From Kitasatospora papulosa (GTDB taxonomy: Bacteria; Actinomycetota; Actinomycetes; Streptomycetales; Streptomycetaceae), in NCBI RefSeq assembly GCF_000717245.1, contig NZ_JNYQ01000001.1:1054001-1118000 (forward strand): 64,000 nucleotides of DNA, given 5' to 3'. This document shows positions 60,872 through 64,000 of the stretch, in pieces. The position numbers and the translations under genes are program-made. The notes beneath the pieces were generated by a model that made no database searches, was not told the DNA's origin, and saw only the letters and a program-made list of their open reading frames with translations. How positions within the stretch are numbered: position 1 is the first letter of the stretch; the number at the start of each line of letters is the position of its first letter.

Positions 60872-61462
60872 GAAAGGTCCTTTCCCTGGCGCGGCCTCCT
60901 CTGCTGAGGTGCCGTGACGATCGCCGGGCCGTACTGGTCGAGACAGGGCCGTGCAGCAGACGCGCCCGGCGGCGCGGTGACTGGCCGTGACTCTATGGGC
61001 AGGTGCGGGGGTGCGGGACAGGTCCGCTGATGATGTGACTGTCTTGTTATGCCGTGGGGAAGGCTTGTTGGCCGCAGTGTGGAGGTGTACGGCTTTTGCC
61101 CCGGCGGCGGAGTGACCGCATGGTGAGAACCCGCAGCTCTGCTAAGGGGCTTGGGGCGATCTTGGTGCTGTCGCGCGAATCGGGGCGCAAGGGGCGTGGC
61201 GCGGATCGGCCGGCTGGCCCGGGGCGTGCGCGTGACGCATTTCGTGTATTGCACACATGTTACGGAGTGTTACATGTGTGGGATATGTGAGAGGCCTCGG
61301 GGAGGTGGTTTGGCTGTTGAAGTGGCTCATGGAACGGGCTTGACGGTCAAGGGTGTTGACCCTGTGTGTCCGCCAAGTCCTGTGTTTTGCTTCGGATATG
61401 GGTCTGCCCGGTCCGGAATGCGGTGAGCATCCGGCCGGGCAGCGGGGTGTTGAGGGGGTGGG
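60872..61462. other. 591-base intergenic region upstream of livK
   Basis: No convincing gene. The minus-strand leader of livK is at the left. An inverted repeat is at 61252-61280. A short palindrome CTTGACGGTCAAG at 61339-61351 overlaps GGGTGTTGACCC at 61351-61362. The part 61235-61400 is AT-richer than the surroundings, as expected of a promoter. The 3' end of the thioesterase gene is at the right. Confidence 0.6.
61252..61280 (-). promoter_or_regulatory. candidate operator upstream of livK
   Basis: CACACATGT and ACATGTGTG (perfect 9-bp arms) are separated by 11 bases that contain two TTAC/GTTA pieces. The repeat is about 380 bases upstream of livK. No regulator gene is adjacent. Confidence 0.4.
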
Positions 61463-61933
61463 TCAGCCTGCGGTGGGGCCGGCCGCGTCGCGGAGCAGGC
61501 AGGTGAGGCGGGCGGTGCAGACCCGCTTGTCATGCTCGTCCGTGACGACGATCTCGTACGTGGCGGTGGAGCGACCGCGGTGCACGGGGGTGGCGACGCC
61601 CGTGACGAGGCCGCTGCGGACGCCCCGGTGGTGGGTGCAGTTGAGGTCGACGCCGACGGCGATCTTGGTGGCGCCGCCGTGCAGCATACTCCCGATGGAG
61701 CCGAGGGTCTCGGCGAGGACGGCGGAGGCGCCGCCGTGGAGCAGTCCGTAGGGCTGGGTGTTGCCTTCGACGGGCATGGTGCCGACGACGCGCTCGGCGG
61801 ACGCTTCGACGATCGTGACCCCCATGCGCTCGCCGAGGTGTCCGGCGGAGAAGAGTGCGGGGAGGTCGACGCCGAGTGCCGCGTACTCGTCGATGATCTC
61901 CTGGGGGAACGTGGGTGCGGTGTGCTCGCCCAT
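61463..61933 (-). CDS. PaaI-family hotdog thioesterase
   Basis: 156 residues from ATG 61933 with GGAG eight bases upstream; GTG 61978 would add 15 residues but has no ribosome site. Single hotdog fold: GNTQPYGLLHGGASAVLAETLGS (HGG with catalytic Asp/Glu region on the helix) and VGVDLNCTHHRGVRSG. It hydrolyses acyl- or aryl-CoA thioesters; 1,4-dihydroxy-2-naphthoyl-CoA or phenylacetate pathway esters are possible. Its stop is 590 bases from livK. Confidence 0.85.
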   Translation of the reverse strand: MGEHTAPTFPQEIIDEYAALGVDLPALFSAGHLGERMGVTIVEASAERVVGTMPVEGNTQPYGLLHGGASAVLAETLGSIGSMLHGGATKIAVGVDLNCTHHRGVRSGLVTGVATPVHRGRSTATYEIVVTDEHDKRVCTARLTCLLRDAAGPTAG

Positions 61934-62021
61934 GGGGTCCGGCTCCGATCGTGTGCGGTCGTCCGTTGCTGTGTGCACTGTTCTTATCAGACGGCTGAGC
62001 GTCCGCTTAGTGATCTGCGGC

Positions 62022-64000
<1,979 letters not shown>

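Overview
This 64-kb window is chromosomal DNA from a Streptomyces. Evidence: very high GC, many GTG starts, four-base stop/start overlaps, an ANTAR response regulator, TrpM and HGxxPAAW small proteins in the trp cluster, and a secreted trypsin that I recognise as very close to S. griseus trypsin. No phage, insertion sequence, CRISPR array or large biosynthetic gene cluster was seen. Most genes look like core metabolism. The order resembles, from memory only, the trp-lgt-gltBD-pyk-liv region of other streptomycetes.

Layout. 1-9.4 kb: the 3' part of a secreted SGNH hydrolase, a small membrane protein, an alpha/beta hydrolase divergent from a large LuxR-type (LAL) regulator, a PucR-like regulator and a sodium:solute symporter. 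9.4-19.2 kb: a mycothiol-type DinB-fold protein, then hisI-trpE, three small membrane proteins, trpC-trpM-trpB-trpA, a membrane-anchored DsbA-like protein and lgt. 19.2-27.2 kb (minus strand): seven overlapping genes, namely four divergent ADP-ribosylglycohydrolase paralogues, a ribokinase-like PfkB kinase, a CaiB/BaiF CoA-transferase and a CitE-like lyase. This is the strongest candidate for an uncharacterised pathway in the window. 27.4-34.6 kb: a VIT1/CCC1 metal transporter and gltBD with a long structured leader.

34.7-44.7 kb: an ArsB/NhaD-type permease, a zinc-finger rhomboid protease, a flavin-dependent oxidase, a TetR regulator, a cold-shock protein followed by a DEAD-box helicase, an ankyrin protein, a zinc metallopeptidase, secreted trypsin (sprT) behind a consensus AdpA site, and chorismate mutase. 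44.9-54.1 kb: pepN, an orphan DesA/DesB-like decarboxylase and N-hydroxylase pair, a Tat-exported 5'-nucleotidase and pyk. 54.4-64 kb: an atypical tRNA, the ANTAR regulator, the liv branched-chain amino-acid ABC transporter (livKHMGF), a hotdog thioesterase and the 3' part of a molybdopterin oxidoreductase.

Two patterns cut across genes. Nine starts have a -10-like hexamer ending exactly six or seven bases upstream, which implies leaderless mRNAs. The plus strand is strongly C-rich up to about 53.8 kb and then becomes G-rich, whatever the gene direction.
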